A stretch of DNA of 41,474 nt from Chara braunii (taxonomy: Eukaryota; Streptophyta; Charophyceae; Charales; Characeae), in the NCBI GenBank assembly GCA_003427395.1, contig BFEA01000525.1:471281-512754 (forward strand), read 5' to 3'. The first letter of the stretch is position 1. Every line of letters begins with the position of its first letter. A model generated the notes under the pieces. The model worked only from the letters and a program-made list of their open reading frames with translations, was not told the DNA's origin and did not search any database. This document shows, in pieces, positions 1 through 10,422 of this stretch. The translations under genes were made by a program, and so were the position numbers.

Positions 1-105
1 TTTTTCACTCCCGTCGGCCTGGGTCAGCGGTCACATCGCGAGACACCCCCAAACTGTTGAAATGCAGGCCCGAGTTCGATCCCCTTGGGGATCAAAAAAA
101 ATAAT
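1..105 (+). repeat. tRNA-like, SINE-type segment (A box and B box)
   Basis: The plus strand shows TGGGTCAGCGGT at about 21-32, close to the Pol III A box (TRGCNNAGYNGG). About 40 nt further is AGTTCGATCCC at about 73-83, close to the B box (GGTTCGANTCC). This spacing is normal for a tRNA gene. The T stem is not complementary, so it is not a functional tRNA. A short inverted repeat, GATCCCC/GGGGATC, and an A-rich run (94-101) follow the B box. tRNA-derived SINEs have this layout, but the 5' end is cut by the window and no second full copy is visible here, so the family assignment is inference. Confidence 0.4.
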
Positions 106-108
106 TTT

Positions 109-153
109 TCTCAATTTATGCGTGTCATCCTCGCGCAGGGGCCATGCTAATCT
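109..153 (-). pseudogene. U6 snRNA 3'-half fragment (antisense)
   Basis: Read on the minus strand, this stretch matches the conserved 3' half of U6 spliceosomal RNA: GATTAGCATGGCCCCTGCGC, then GAGGATGACACGC, then AAATTGAGAAA. The first 33 nt differ from canonical U6 at one base (CGCGAGG for CGCAAGG). It covers the internal stem-loop region and 3' tail. The 5' stem-loop and ACAGAGA box are absent: homology stops abruptly at 153, where a long inverted repeat begins. It is therefore a fragment and not a working snRNA gene. U6 pieces fused to other RNAs are a known outcome of template switching by LINE reverse transcriptase. That origin is inferred here. Confidence 0.8.
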
Positions 154-154
154 C

Positions 155-213
155 GGCGCGCTAGATCTGGGTTGCACGATTTCCACGATCGGACGCCCGG
201 ATCTAGCCGCGCC
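155..213. repeat. Long stem-loop adjoining the U6 fragment
   Basis: Arms 155-171 (starts GGCGCGCTAGATC) and 196-213 (ends GATCTAGCCGCGCC) are almost perfectly complementary over about 17 bp with a 24-nt loop. On the minus strand this hairpin sits immediately 5' of the U6-like sequence, where the U6 5' domain would be. It may be part of a composite small RNA element; function unknown. Confidence 0.65.
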
Positions 214-879
214 GTCAGCAATGGCAATGGCCAGCTCTAAATGACCAGCTCCAAAAGGAGCTAACCTGGTAAGCGCGTGCGGTCGAGTTTGATCTCGGTA
301 TCTGTCAGGTAGCAGTCTGGTGGTGTAGCCTATTGGGCTAGCTCCTATCATGTAAGCGATATGAGTCACTCTTCTATAAGAAGAGTTGGCCCAGTTGCTA
401 ACCCCATGTCGTGGCCTTGCAGGCTCCTCCTGCCTCAGGCCCAGCCTACCTGCGGCCCCGCAGGCCTCACCTGCTTGTGGCTCCACATGCTTGATTGGCC
501 GCGTGGCCTTGACATCGGTTTATCAATCCCCTGACCCGGTGTCAACCCCCGCGGCCGGGAAATAAGACCCTTCTTTCTACTACCCCCATGCCGCGGTTGT
601 ATACCTGGCGAACGTAGGTCCTGAATCGCGCGGCTGTTATTTCAGGTAGATTAGGTCTAACTTTAACGTTCCCATGTCTACACATTCCTTTGCGGTTCCA
701 ACAAGACAAACACGTCCTGTTACTGCCACTACTCTCGGATGCTGCAGACGTCCGGACTAGGGCTCTAAAAAGTTTTCGTTTTTCGGTTATAGGTCAAGTT
801 TGAATGAACTTTTGGCAGATAACCCATCTCATCAAGTTATGAAGTCCAAATAACCCTTTACTAAGTCGGACATTGTCCG
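214..879. other. No gene recognised
   Basis: This is mixed sequence without a supported gene. Around 258-300 there are weak tRNA-like boxes (AGCTAACCTGGTAAGCG, then GAGTTTGATCTC), but they are far too close together for a tRNA. The remainder shows no repeat, coding or RNA signal I can support. It may be the body of the LTR whose end is at 931. Confidence 0.5.
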
Positions 880-931
880 ACATTTAAAAACACCGGGCAG
901 ATACCCTTGTTAGGGGGTTTCTGCCCCGACA
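880..931. repeat. Terminus of an element-B-like LTR, with hairpin
   Basis: The stretch has GGGCAGATACCC and then TCTGCCCCGACA, forming a hairpin that ends in CCGACA at 931. The ends of both element B LTRs (12341-12373 and 32259-32291) have the same design: GGGCGGATACCC, GTTCGCACCGACA. Arm bases differ between this copy and the element B copies, but pairing is kept. Element A protease homology begins within a few codons after 931. This is therefore probably the outer end of a related LTR that inserted into, or recombined with, element A. The rest of that element is not recognisable in this window. Confidence 0.5.
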
Positions 932-940
932 ACGCACACG

Positions 941-1320
941 GGAGTAGATGCCTTGTTAGAGACGGGATCGACGCAGTCTTATATCTCAGAGAAGGCAATT
1001 CGAAAATTGCATTTGGGAATGAAGGTAAAAGATTTACCTAGATCTATCACGTCTATACCGACTAACATGAGAACGATTACTGTTTCTCAATATGTCGATC
1101 ATGTTAAGTGTTACTTCTGGACCAAGGAAGGTGAAAAGATTTTACAGGAGGTATCCTTCCTTATAGAGAAGAATTTACTCTTTGACTTAATTCTGGTATG
1201 AATTGCCATGAGGAAGCTGACCCGGAAGTTAAGTTCAAAGATAAAATTGTCAAACTCAAGAATGAGAACTTCGAATTACGTGCGATAAAGTTATACCATA
1301 GATTTTGCTCTGACTCTACG
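941..1320 (+). pseudogene. Element A aspartic protease (broken)
   Basis: Retropepsin-like region that would cleave Gag-Pol. The active-site motif reads LLETGSTQSYIS, where element D has LVDSGATRSYIS, so the catalytic Asp has become Glu and the enzyme would be inactive. Downstream, FDLILV is followed by a one-base deletion near 1190-1200. After a frame change MNCHEEAD continues where element D has GMDWGEAA. The 5' side is cut close to the LTR-like terminus at 931, so no Gag or start codon is present. Family assignment rests on the flap/active-site pattern and direct similarity to element D. Confidence 0.75.
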
Positions 1321-2285
1321 CTGTCTTTCTGTTGTATGAGTTATCCAGCTTTCCGATTGATGGTCGCTAAGAAGAAGTTAGATCAGGAGGTGGTGATGGT
1401 GTTTGTTAAACAAGTAGGTGAGTGTTCGCCGTCCTACCCACCTTCTATTGAAAAACTTCTTGACGAGTATAAAAACTTGCAGACTGAGCCGACAGGAATC
1501 ACTGAGCGTGCTATCAAGCACACGATTGAGATCATTCCCGGAAGCAAGATTTCCAAGGGTCCCATCTACCGAATGTCTCCGAGGGAACTTGAGGAACTGC
1601 GAAAGCAGTTGCAGGAACTTACTGATAAAGGATGGATTCGCCCTAGCTCATCTCCTTATGGTGCGTCTGTCTTATTCGTGCCTAAAAAGGAAGGTGAAGT
1701 TCGCTTATGTATTGATTATCGCGGACTGAATTCCGTCACTGTTAAAAACGCGGAACCTCTTCCGCGCATTGATGATTTATTGGATCAGTTGAAGGGGTGT
1801 AGATACTTCAGTAAGATTGATCTCAAGTCAAGGTATCACCAGATAGAGGTGGCACCTGAGGATCAACACAAGACGACTTTCCTAACCAGGTATGACCACT
1901 ACGAGTTTGTGGTTATGCCTTTCGGTCTGACCAATGCACCTGTGACCTTCCAAAGATGAATGAATGAACCAGGCTTGACGAATTCGTTATAGTCTATCTC
2001 GACGACATTCTAGTGTATAGCAAAACACTAGAAGATCGTGAAAAACACTTACGAATGGTCTTGCAGAAGTTGCGTGAGGGCAACTTCAAACTGAATCAAA
2101 AAAAGTATGAGTTTGCTAAGCCTGAAGTTTTGTACCTATGGCATATAGTAAACGAAGAAGGACTAAGGTCTGAAGAAAATAAGATTACAACAATCAGAGA
2201 TTGACCACAACCCAAGACTATAACTAAACTAAGGTCTTTCTTAGGACTAGTCAGCTATTATAGGAAATTCGTTAGAAACTTCTGT
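1198..2285 (+). pseudogene. pol: Element A reverse transcriptase (broken)
   Basis: Ty3/gypsy reverse transcriptase that would copy element RNA into DNA in virus-like particles. The first part (1198-1959) is open and carries the fingers/palm motifs [52 protein letters not shown] and [10 protein letters not shown]. At 1957-1980 the frame breaks where element D has CMNDLFRPW. The catalytic YLDDIL is present at about 1996-2013 in another frame, followed by LEDREKHLRMVLQKLREGNF and LRSFLGLVSYYRKFVRNF. A TGA at 2202-2204 replaces Trp in the RDWP motif. The frameshift, stop and missing bases make it non-functional. Confidence 0.88.
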
Positions 2286-2855
2286 TTGATAGCCGCTCCT
2301 ATGAGGAGACTATTGGAAAAGGAAAAACCTTGGTTGTGGGACAAAGACTGTGAGTCATCACTTCGAAAGTTAAAACATACTTTGACTCACTACCCTGTCC
2401 TAAAGATTGTTGACCCTTCTCTTCCTTTCATTGTCACGACTGACTCAAGTCAGTATAGAACTGGGGTTGTGCTACAACAGGATGACGGTAAAGGATACAG
2501 ACCTGTTGAGTTTATGTCAAGAAGACTTCCGTCAGAAAAAGTAGCCAACTCTACATATGAAAGAGAATCGTATGCCTTAGTAGCTGCACTATACACCTGG
2601 AAACACTACTTGTTAGAAAGACATTTCACTGTCTACTCTAATCACTCTACATTAAAGTGGATCAAGACTCAGCCTAGACTTTATGACGAGTTGGTAAGGT
2701 GGTCCGCATTCCTTGATACATTTGATTTTGAGGTGAAAACCATCAAAGGTAAGTCTAACGTGGTTGTGGATGCTTTGTCAAGGCGTGCAGATTTCTTTGG
2801 AACAATTGTCTCTTATCTCGATATTGGAAATGAATTGAAAGAACAGATCCGCTAG
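2286..2855 (+). pseudogene. pol: Element A RNase H domain
   Basis: This domain would degrade the RNA strand of the RNA-DNA hybrid. It continues in the RT frame with VTTDSSQYRTGVVLQQDD (first catalytic Asp), the RRLPSEKVANSTYERE segment with its Glu, VYSNHSTLKW (Asn where element D and most relatives have Asp) and the domain-ending VVVDALSRRAD. The open stretch ends at a TAG at 2853 where element D reads through. The SNH for SDH change removes a usual acidic catalytic residue, so activity is doubtful even apart from the stops. Confidence 0.85.
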
Positions 2856-3824
2856 GGTTATGGGAGTGATCCTATTTGGAGTCCTATCATTAAAACTCTA
2901 CGAAGGAACCCTCAGTTATTTCCAGAATATCAAATGACTGATGGTTTACTCTTCTTGTTGGACAAAACCGAAGAACGAATGTGTATTCCTCACCTAGAAC
3001 CAATTAAGAGTTTGATTATTGGGGAATGCCATGATGCGGAAGGTCACTTTGGTTTCAAGAAGAAGTATGCCGATGTACGAGAACGTTTTGAATGGAAAGG
3101 AATGAAGGAAGATGTATTAACGTATGTGCGGACTTGTCTTGTCTGTCAGAGGAACAAACCCTCACATGAGAATCCCATGGGACTACTGAGACCGCTGCCT
3201 ATTCCAAGTGAGCTAGGTGAGTCCATCTCTATTGACTTCATGAGCCTCACTAAGAGTCGAAACGACAACAGTCAGGTAATGGTCGTCGTTGATAGATTCT
3301 CTAAATAAGCCATGTTCATTCCTTTACCTGTGGAAGCAAGAACCGAACTAGTCATCCAAAAGTTTCAAATGCGATGAGTCTCTGAGTATGGATTTCCTAA
3401 AACCATCGTATCTGATAGAGATGTTCGGTTCACCAGTCTGCAATGGCAAAAGTTGATGGAAGTCTATGAAACCCGGTTAACCATGTCGTTAGGCAGACAT
3501 CCTGAAACAAATGGTCAAACTGAGCAAATGAATCGTCTTTGCCAACAATTTTTGCGCATGTATGTCCGTCCTGACCAGATTGATTGGGATGAGAACTTGC
3601 CGAAAATTGCTAGTGCATATAACAACAGTGTACATACGGTTACAGGAAGAACGCCTTATGCACTATATAAAGGTTGGAAACCTAACCGTCTCATTGATGC
3701 GTTGACCAAGGACCAGATTCAGAGGCTACCCCCAGGAACACGAGAATTTGTAGTTTTGTATGAAGAAGGCATAAGGAAAGTTAAGGAAAACATACAGAAA
3801 GCCCAACTGCAAATGATTGAATAA
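2856..3824 (+). pseudogene. pol: Element A integrase core (broken)
   Basis: Ty3/gypsy integrase, which would insert the cDNA into the host genome. The HHCC zinc-binding motif is visible (GECHDAEGHFG, then CLVCQRNK), followed by the catalytic core: SISIDFMS (first Asp), IVSDRDVRFTS (second Asp) and HPETNGQTEQMN (Glu). TAA at 3306 and TGA at 3375 interrupt the core; the second replaces Trp in a WVSE motif. The open segment 3453-3824 ends at TAA. All stops lie in the same frame as RNase H and the C-terminal tail, so the original ORF is easy to follow. Confidence 0.87.
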
Positions 3825-4304
3825 GCTAATAAACATCGTCGTTCTTGACAATTTCAGGAAGGGGACTTTGTCTTGGTTAAGTCTAACGAGTTTTCCTTGG
3901 AAGAAAACGTGTCTCAGAAACTGTTACCTGTCTACTATGGGCCCCGGGAAGTTCTTAAAGTAATTGGAGCTGAAGATGGACCTTCCTATCATATAGATAT
4001 ACCTCCACACCTCAAGATATACCCTGTCTTCCATGCGTCTAAACTGCTACCATATGTAGAAAGTGATAATTTCCCAAATCGGCCATCTACGTTTCCACCT
4101 TCTATGAACGAAGGATATGAAGTTGAGAAAATATTGGAACATGGCTATTTCTCTACAGGTGGCAGAGGACGACCTCAGAAGCAGTACAACGTAATGTTCG
4201 AATCCTAACCCCCATATGAAGCTAGATGGTTTAGTAGGAAAGAACTTCTACCTATTGCTCCTAACATTGTTGTGGCATATGAACGTGGGTTAACTTACAA
4301 ATGA
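3825..4304 (+). pseudogene. pol: Element A integrase C-terminal, chromodomain-like region
   Basis: Same frame as the integrase core after stops at 3822 and about 3849. It shows the GPR motif region (FQEGDFVLVK, KLLPVYYGPREVLKVI) and PVFHASKLLPY. The tail VEKILEHGYFSTGGRGRPQK, QYNVMF, then a TAA at 4206, then ARWFSRKELL resembles the degenerate chromodomain found at the end of chromovirus integrases, thought to guide insertion to particular chromatin. The natural end is probably the TGA at 4302-4304. It aligns along its length with element D 35101-35550. Confidence 0.8.
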
Positions 4305-4327
4305 TGTATTTTATGCGATAGAACTCG

Positions 4328-4346
4328 AAAATTGGGACGGTAGGAA
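4328..4346 (+). promoter_or_regulatory. Candidate polypurine tract of element A
   Basis: Purine-rich sequence (AAAATTGGGACGGTAGGAA) 23 bp after the pol stop, directly followed by TGTAATAACCC, a typical LTR start. Plus-strand DNA synthesis would be primed here. The call rests on position and composition, because no second LTR of element A is present to confirm the boundary. Confidence 0.5.
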
Positions 4347-5078
4347 TGTAATAACCCATGCCATATGTCTCGAGGAACTGAGGGCCATCAGAAGGCCTAC
4401 TTGGCTGCCCTGAGCCCAGGCCAAATAAGGGCAGTAAAGGCCCTTCACGATTTCAGGGACTGGACGTGTGACAGTTGACTTCGGTCAACTGTCGGTCCAC
4501 CCAACAGTCAAAGTCCAAAGGTACCTAGCCCAGGCCGCAGGTCAAGCATACACATTTGTTTGTACGCAAGTACCCAGACAACATCAGGTCCAAGGGAGAA
4601 GTCTGCAACTGTACAATCCGGGTCTTGAGATGTGAGTCAATCTAGACGGTTGAAGGAAAGACAATCGAGGTCAGACAGCCTCGATGACTGCTACATAAGG
4701 CTGGCCTCGAGCAAGTCCAACATTCAGTCTTGCTATGCTGGTTCAACGCTGGTTTGACTTTGACTAGATGCTGGCATTATGCTAGCGCGACGCTAGCTAG
4801 ACGCTGGTTGTGCATCAGTGTTGCGGACGACGACGCGAGGTGGAGGTTGCACGCTGGCACTGTACGCCAGGCATGCTGGTGTGCCGCTGCCTGTGGTCTT
4901 CATGGCATGTTGATGTGGCGCTGCCTATGGTCTTCATGGGATGCTGATGTGGCGCTGCCTGTGGTCTTCATGGAATGCTGATGTGGTGCTGCTCATGCTC
5001 TTTATGGCATGCTGACGTGGCACTACCTCCGGTATATGTGGCGCTGCCCCTGGTCTACGTGGCATGCTGACATCGCGC
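4347..5078 (+). repeat. Probable 3' LTR of element A, interrupted at 5079
   Basis: Starts TGTAATAACCC right after the candidate polypurine tract. It contains a TATA-like CTACATAAGG near 4690 and a 34-bp satellite at its end. Element B inserts at 5079, and the satellite-like sequence resumes at 32292, so part of this LTR probably lies beyond the giant element. The far end is not identified. Confidence 0.5.
4887..5078. repeat. 34-bp tandem repeat (satellite in element A LTR)
   Basis: Units at 4887-4920, 4921-4954, 4955-4988, 4989-5022, a 21-bp partial unit at 5023-5043, and 5044-5077. The pattern is CTGCCTGTGGTCTTCATGG followed by CATGCTGATGTGGCG. The first three are near-identical and later ones are more diverged. 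Similar words (CTACCTC..ATATATGTGGCG, CTGGTCTATGTG) reappear at 32292-32370 on the far side of element B. Confidence 0.85.
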
Positions 5079-6879
5079 TGTCGAGCCCATCGGTCCGGAA
5101 CCGCACAAGGGCAGCGCGGGACCTTCCCGGCCACGTCACGCAGGAGTTGAATTAAATCCTTCATCACAGATAATACATATGGAGCTTCCTTAAGCCGCTC
5201 CGGCCGAGTGCGCCAGCCATACCTCTCGCGAGTCCCTACCAAAGGATAGGGCCTACGCGAGGCACGACTTACCTACACCTTACGGGAGCTGTCACCTCCC
5301 TTCGGTTGGCGTATCCCCGCCGAGCTACCAGTCCACAAGTACGAAAGCTAATCAGTTGCAATCGCAGAGGTGGACCAGCCGAGGGCATTTCTCGTTCGCT
5401 GTAGCATAAGAGGTACGCGCGGTAATTTGCCTCTATCGGACCCGTACGCGAACCGACATCTTGGGGGGCTTACGTCCCAAGCGCGTTCCGTCGTCGGTCG
5501 ACTAGAACGCATCCCACACACCACGCGCACACCATTTTACGAACACAAAAACATAAAACATGCACACGCACACGTACCAAACGACACGACACAAACAACG
5601 CGACAACGCTCCTAGCCCCTCGGTAGTCGTCCCATTACTTTCCGACGCGAAATCGAATAGGCGTCGCGCACGAGACTTAGGATAAAACCGCGCGGACGCA
5701 GGCCCTACTCATATCGACTCACAATGCAAACGTACGCAAGCAGTCGCAATGATGGCGTACTATGTAGTAACCATAATCAAGCGGTCCCTCGTGAATCCGA
5801 GTACCGCTTATGACACTCAAGTGTCAGACTCGAAGTGTCGTGAGGGCCTCACCCTTCACGACATTGCACGACTAAAGGAATAGCCGTGCAGCCGTCGCAG
5901 CACCTCCGGCTATCGGCCTGAGTGTCTCGGTTGGAGAATCAAATAGGCTTTGCGCGAGGGAAAACCTCTCCCCTGCAGAGCCTAGGGTTTGGGATGTCCT
6001 GTACAAGGACCTCAAATCCCGACCCAGGACCAGACGTCCGACTAAGAAAAATCATAAAAAAAACAAGAACAAAAATAGAAGGAGATGCCTCCCCTATACC
6101 CCTCAGCCTCAGCTTCTCAGTATGATTTTAGTATGGGGACTCTTCAACCCTATGCAAACATTCATCCCAAGTATATCCATGTATACATATATAAGAGTTA
6201 AGTATGTGACGATCACTTCTCACGGTCTCACTGGGGTCTCTCACAATAATACGTATATGTATGATCGTAGGCAACCAAATCCAGAATCTGATTCACAGCA
6301 CATAACTGTCATCACATCAACAAACCAAATCAACAGCCCACACACTACACGGAGTCAACCCCAACCAGCTTCGACACTCATACCCCACGCTTTAGCCATG
6401 CAAACCCCAAACCTCATGTCCAACCAACCTTAATTAAATACTCAGTACCTTTGTTTAATGGACATTCAATAAAAGTCCGGGTGAAACCTTAATAAAACAA
6501 CGAAATCACCACGGCGAAAGCCTTTTAGGTTGAGTGTGGAGGGAAAGTTGAAATTGAGTCATAGACCGACGAATCGGCAATCGACCTGTTCTAAGTGATA
6601 ACAGAAAGTGATCCTCAAGGGATCAAGCTGGATCTAGTCCTGAACTTGGATCAAATGCATCAAAAGGACCTGTAACACACGACAAACCAATCTCCAAGCT
6701 AAGATCATAAGTGTATGGAGAATACAACTCCATAACACATCCTCACTCAAAATCTCCCTATAAGTTAAACTTAAGTCTACTTTTAAGCCAGTGCTTAAGC
6801 TAAAGGTAGACCAACTACGAAATCTCCTCTATTCTGGGCGGGTCGCCTGAATTGCCACCTGTCAAAATACAGTTTATCT

Positions 6880-7590
6880 CCTCTAAACCAAGAAAATTTC
6901 GTCAGCGCTTCCCGTAGGAANNGTGTCTTTCTAGAATTCATATAAGCTCGAATATGAACGCATAAATAATTTCTAACTCTGGAAAGCCAAATTATGTCCA
7001 ACTCTCTAAGTTAGTAAAAATTTTGGCAGCACTCCCTTTAGAAAGGGAGACTTCCCAGATTTATACTAAGTCATATATAAAAGCAGAAATAATTTCTAAC
7101 TCTGGAAAGTCAAATTCTGTCTAACTGTCCGAATTAGTAGAAATTTGGGCAACACTCCCTTTAGAAAGGGAGACTTCCCAGATTTATGCTAAGTCATATA
7201 TGAACTCGAACAACAGTTCGAGCTCAACTTTAGACTGAATTTAACAAACTCCTTAATTTTGTAGAAATTTCGCCAGCGCTCCTTTTAGAAAAGTGCTATT
7301 CCAAAATTTATACAAGGCTAAGTTCAAATTTTGAAAATAATTTCGGCTTCCCAAAGTTCAATTTTGTCTAACTCCCTGAATTAGCAAATATTTGGGCAGC
7401 ACTCCCTTTAGAAAATGAGACTTTCCAGATTTTAACTAGGCCAGATATATGAAAAAGACAAGTTGAACTCTGATAAGTCAAAAGTTGACTAACTTCTTGG
7501 ATTTGTAGAAATTTCGACATCGCTTCCCGTAGGAAAAGTAGCTTGCCAAGATTTATACAAAGCCAAGTATAAGAAAAGATCTCAGAAAAA
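6880..7590. repeat. About 122-bp tandem repeat array in 3' LTR
   Basis: Six degenerate units starting near 6880, 7003, 7129, 7252, 7374 and 7496. Each has TAGAAATTTYGGCAGCRCT, then a small palindrome, then CCAGATTTATAC. The palindrome is CTCCCTTTAGAAAGGGAG in units 2-3, CTTTTAGAAAAG in unit 4 and TTCCCGTAGGAA in units 1 and 6, so pairing is retained while bases change. An nn ambiguity lies at 6921-6922. Confidence 0.85.
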
Positions 7591-7801
7591 TGCAGGAATA
7601 TACCTCAGTAAAAAAAAGTTATTACAGAAAATGCAGGAATTGACACTAACTTCTATAGCTCTAGCACGTGGCGAGCAACTAATGCAACTACCTATAAAAT
7701 TGAAACCCCAAACAAACTAGTCATCCCATCCAGTCATATGCAAACCAAACCACAAATGTAAGTACTCTCACCATCCCAAGTTCATTCCATATAAGACTTA
7801 G

Positions 7802-8363
7802 AGCTGGACCATTCACCATGGAAACAATGTCCAGCTTGTCTTTATGGTATACACGAACAGGTTGCACAACTACTTCTTTCTTCTTTTTGGATAGATGACT
7901 AGGTCATTCGCCATGGAAACAATGCCTAGTCGCCCTGAGCTGTTTAATATCCAAAAATTTAGTATTTCTCTGACTTTGTTCTCAAAAAGAAAAGACAAAT
8001 ATAGGTAGGACACTGAACCATTCACAGTACAAATAATGTTCAGCTTGCCCAAACTATTTTCATTTATACTCTGTATTTTTTCTTTTCTCTTCTTAATGAT
8101 ATGGCTTAACGCTGGATCATTCACAGTAGAAATAATGCCCAGCTGCCAGTTCACATGCAAATATACATAACGTACTTTCCTTTATACTCAGTTTAATTTA
8201 TGTGCATGGTTTTCAGGCTAAACCATTCACCATGGAAACAATGCTTAGCCTTATACCAAAAATCCTTCCTCAGAATAAACAAGAATTTAAACCCCTTCAA
8301 CCAGACAAACCCTCAGAGTTAACTAGAGTAAACAGGTTATTCACAGTAGAAACAATGCTCATG
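7802..8363. repeat. Array of covarying hairpins in 3' LTR (6 copies)
   Basis: Copies at 7802-7836, 7897-7931, 8013-8043, 8111-8143, 8216-8250 and about 8332-8360. Common plan: a variable stem of 5-7 bp, a one-base Y bulge, a constant C:G pair plus ATT:AAT, and a 12-nt loop CACCATGGAAAC or CACAGTAGAAAC. Stem arms: AGCTGGA/TCCAGCT, GACTAGG/CCTAGTC, CTGAA/TTCAG, GCTGG/CCAGC, GGCTAA/TTAGCC. The sixth has lost pairing. Copies are separated by 60-110 nt of unrelated AT-rich DNA. Confidence 0.85.
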
Positions 8364-10283
8364 CTTTGGTTGACCCTTCCAAACGCACGTAAAACTGTCT
8401 TCCTCCCACCTTCTCCCAGTTCATCCTTAGTCTGCTTTCAGTCAAAACAAAGATGAAACTTAAGCTTCACTCTCACACATTCTTTCCATTCAATCTGATT
8501 AGGTCCTGAAGAGAAAGTAAAAGCCATAGGGACAACACATGCATACCGCAATCATACTATAGGGAGATAGACAAACATGGGTAGCAGTGGGTTATACAGA
8601 TAAAGATGATTTACCTGAAGGTTCCCTGCCTCCAGAACCTCGCCCAGGTTTCGGCACAGCTCCCGTAATCGGTGGGTGGACTCCCCACTGAGTCTTGATC
8701 CGGACCTACGGGTTGCAATCCCGCCTGCCGCCTTCCCCTCGTAACCAGCAGACCAGACTTAGATTTAGAAAGATAGAAGGAGAAAAGTGTGGGACTCTCA
8801 GATCCAAGGAGGGTGCTCTCAGTCTCGCAAGAGAGGGTCTGGTAATCTTGATCCGCCTGAGGACCCCGCAATGATGGCCAGAATGCAGCAGCTCGACCAA
8901 AAACGAAGTCAACTCCCAACTGTAGACTGCCCGACACCCTTCTAGATCGCAACAATACTCCCATCTGTCGAATCACAACGCAGTCTCCACTGATTGACCC
9001 GTCGTTGCGCAGCCTAGAAGAGCCTCGTTCAAACAAACTCCACCTTTGTGTCGTATCTCAATGTAGGAAGGACCCATTGTAACTCAAGCACGAGTTCTGC
9101 CTACAGCGATCGCGCTCTGCCACAAAGACCCGTAGCCGTGCGCTCATAATAAGGTACTATATCGTCATACCGCACTTTAATACTCAGCAATGTAGTCACA
9201 ACACCTCGACACGTCGGGTAAGCTAGACATGTGCCAAACGCCGAACAATAAATGCGCAACTTAATGTGTGGCAAGTACATCGAAGATATGCAGTCAAACT
9301 ATGTCGTGTGGTTCGGCAGCATGCTGTTTGAAGCCTTTCACAACAGTACGGGACGCCCAACAATCAACACGGGCTCGAAGTCTTACAACTTTGATAATAG
9401 CCCGCCTCACGGCACATGTACACCGTCCGTAGTGGTTGCAACGGTCGCAGTAGCAGACACACCAATGAAGTACCACAACCGTTCACACAGCCAAGGCACA
9501 GCAACAGATACCGCAGTGGTCAAGCCGCTCGACGACCCGTGGTTCCTTAGTCCTAGTAAACAGTAGTAGTATTCCAGTCCCAAATTGTCGTAACCGGGTT
9601 CTGAATACAACAACTACCAGACCGCTATTCAGTAGTCTCTACAGCAGCGACGTCGGGCCAGTAGGTAAGTCATTGACTCCGTAGCTTGCTCCCCACTTCT
9701 TTACACTATCTATGGGCAACGTTCCGGTCATAGGCAAGTCTCCTATCCAGCCGCTCTCTCACTACTCCGAGTCGCAGGGCTAGCAGGTCTCGAAATGGGT
9801 CTTCCGCCTGTCTGTGGTCAGATGCTCTCCTCTCTTCATGAGCTCGACCCTAAACAGGTGAGTGCTCCACTCCTCCTTGGTTCAGTGGTTCGCAGCCAGC
9901 CCTCCCACTAACGGATGAGCACCCGACCATGGTGCTGGCCACATGCTATTTCCATAGCAGCGCATCGGACAACAGGAAAGTCTCTGACCCCTCAGCTCTT
10001 CTCTCACCTTACCGTTCACATCCTAAATGGTGAAAGCGCCTGGCCACTATCATAACCAGGTTTAACCGTATGCAAACCGAAGCACCAGGCGCAGCTCAAA
10101 CAGGCTGCACTGCCAAAAACGCACCCCCAGCCCGAGATCCAGTGATGCTATGGCCTCCGCACAGGTCAAGACTCCCTGGTCGGTCATTTCTCCCGCCCAA
10201 TAAGACCGGAAATCGAGGAAGAAATTTTGTTCTCCCTTCACACCATCTTACTTTGACTCTCCCTCTCTCCCTCTCTCCCTTCA

Positions 10284-10390
10284 TATATATATATATATAT
10301 ATCGTTACAAACAGAACTGCCCGGTAAAACCGTAGGCAGAGAGAGAGAAGAGGACAACAAACGAGGGGCTGTGACAAACTGTTTCGTCGG

Positions 10391-10422
<32 letters not shown>

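Larger units (their letters stand above)
932..5078 (+). mobile_element. Element A: degenerate Ty3/gypsy retrotransposon
   Basis: A relic with protease, reverse transcriptase, RNase H, integrase and chromodomain-like tail in Ty3/gypsy order. No gag is visible: the sequence starts at the protease, right beside the foreign terminus at 931. From about 1990 to 4304 nearly all of it lies in one frame interrupted by stops at 2202, 2853, 3306, 3375, 3822, about 3849 and 4206. Two of these (2202, 3375) replace Trp codons of the relative, element D. A probable LTR starts at 4347 and is interrupted at 5079 by element B. It is closely related to element D but more AT-rich and much more damaged. Confidence 0.88.

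Noticed and set aside
258-300. tRNA gene or second SINE
   Set aside because: A-box-like and B-box-like words are about 15 nt apart, too close for a tRNA, and no stems form.
7802-8363. CRISPR-like array
   Set aside because: Eukaryotic LTR context, repeats are imperfect hairpins with irregular spacing, no cas genes.
8611-9036. 141-aa ORF in the 3' LTR with a 178-aa counterpart at 28146-28682
   Set aside because: Kept open in both LTRs, but the LTRs are copies of each other, so this is not evidence of coding. No domain, and composition matches surrounding noncoding DNA.
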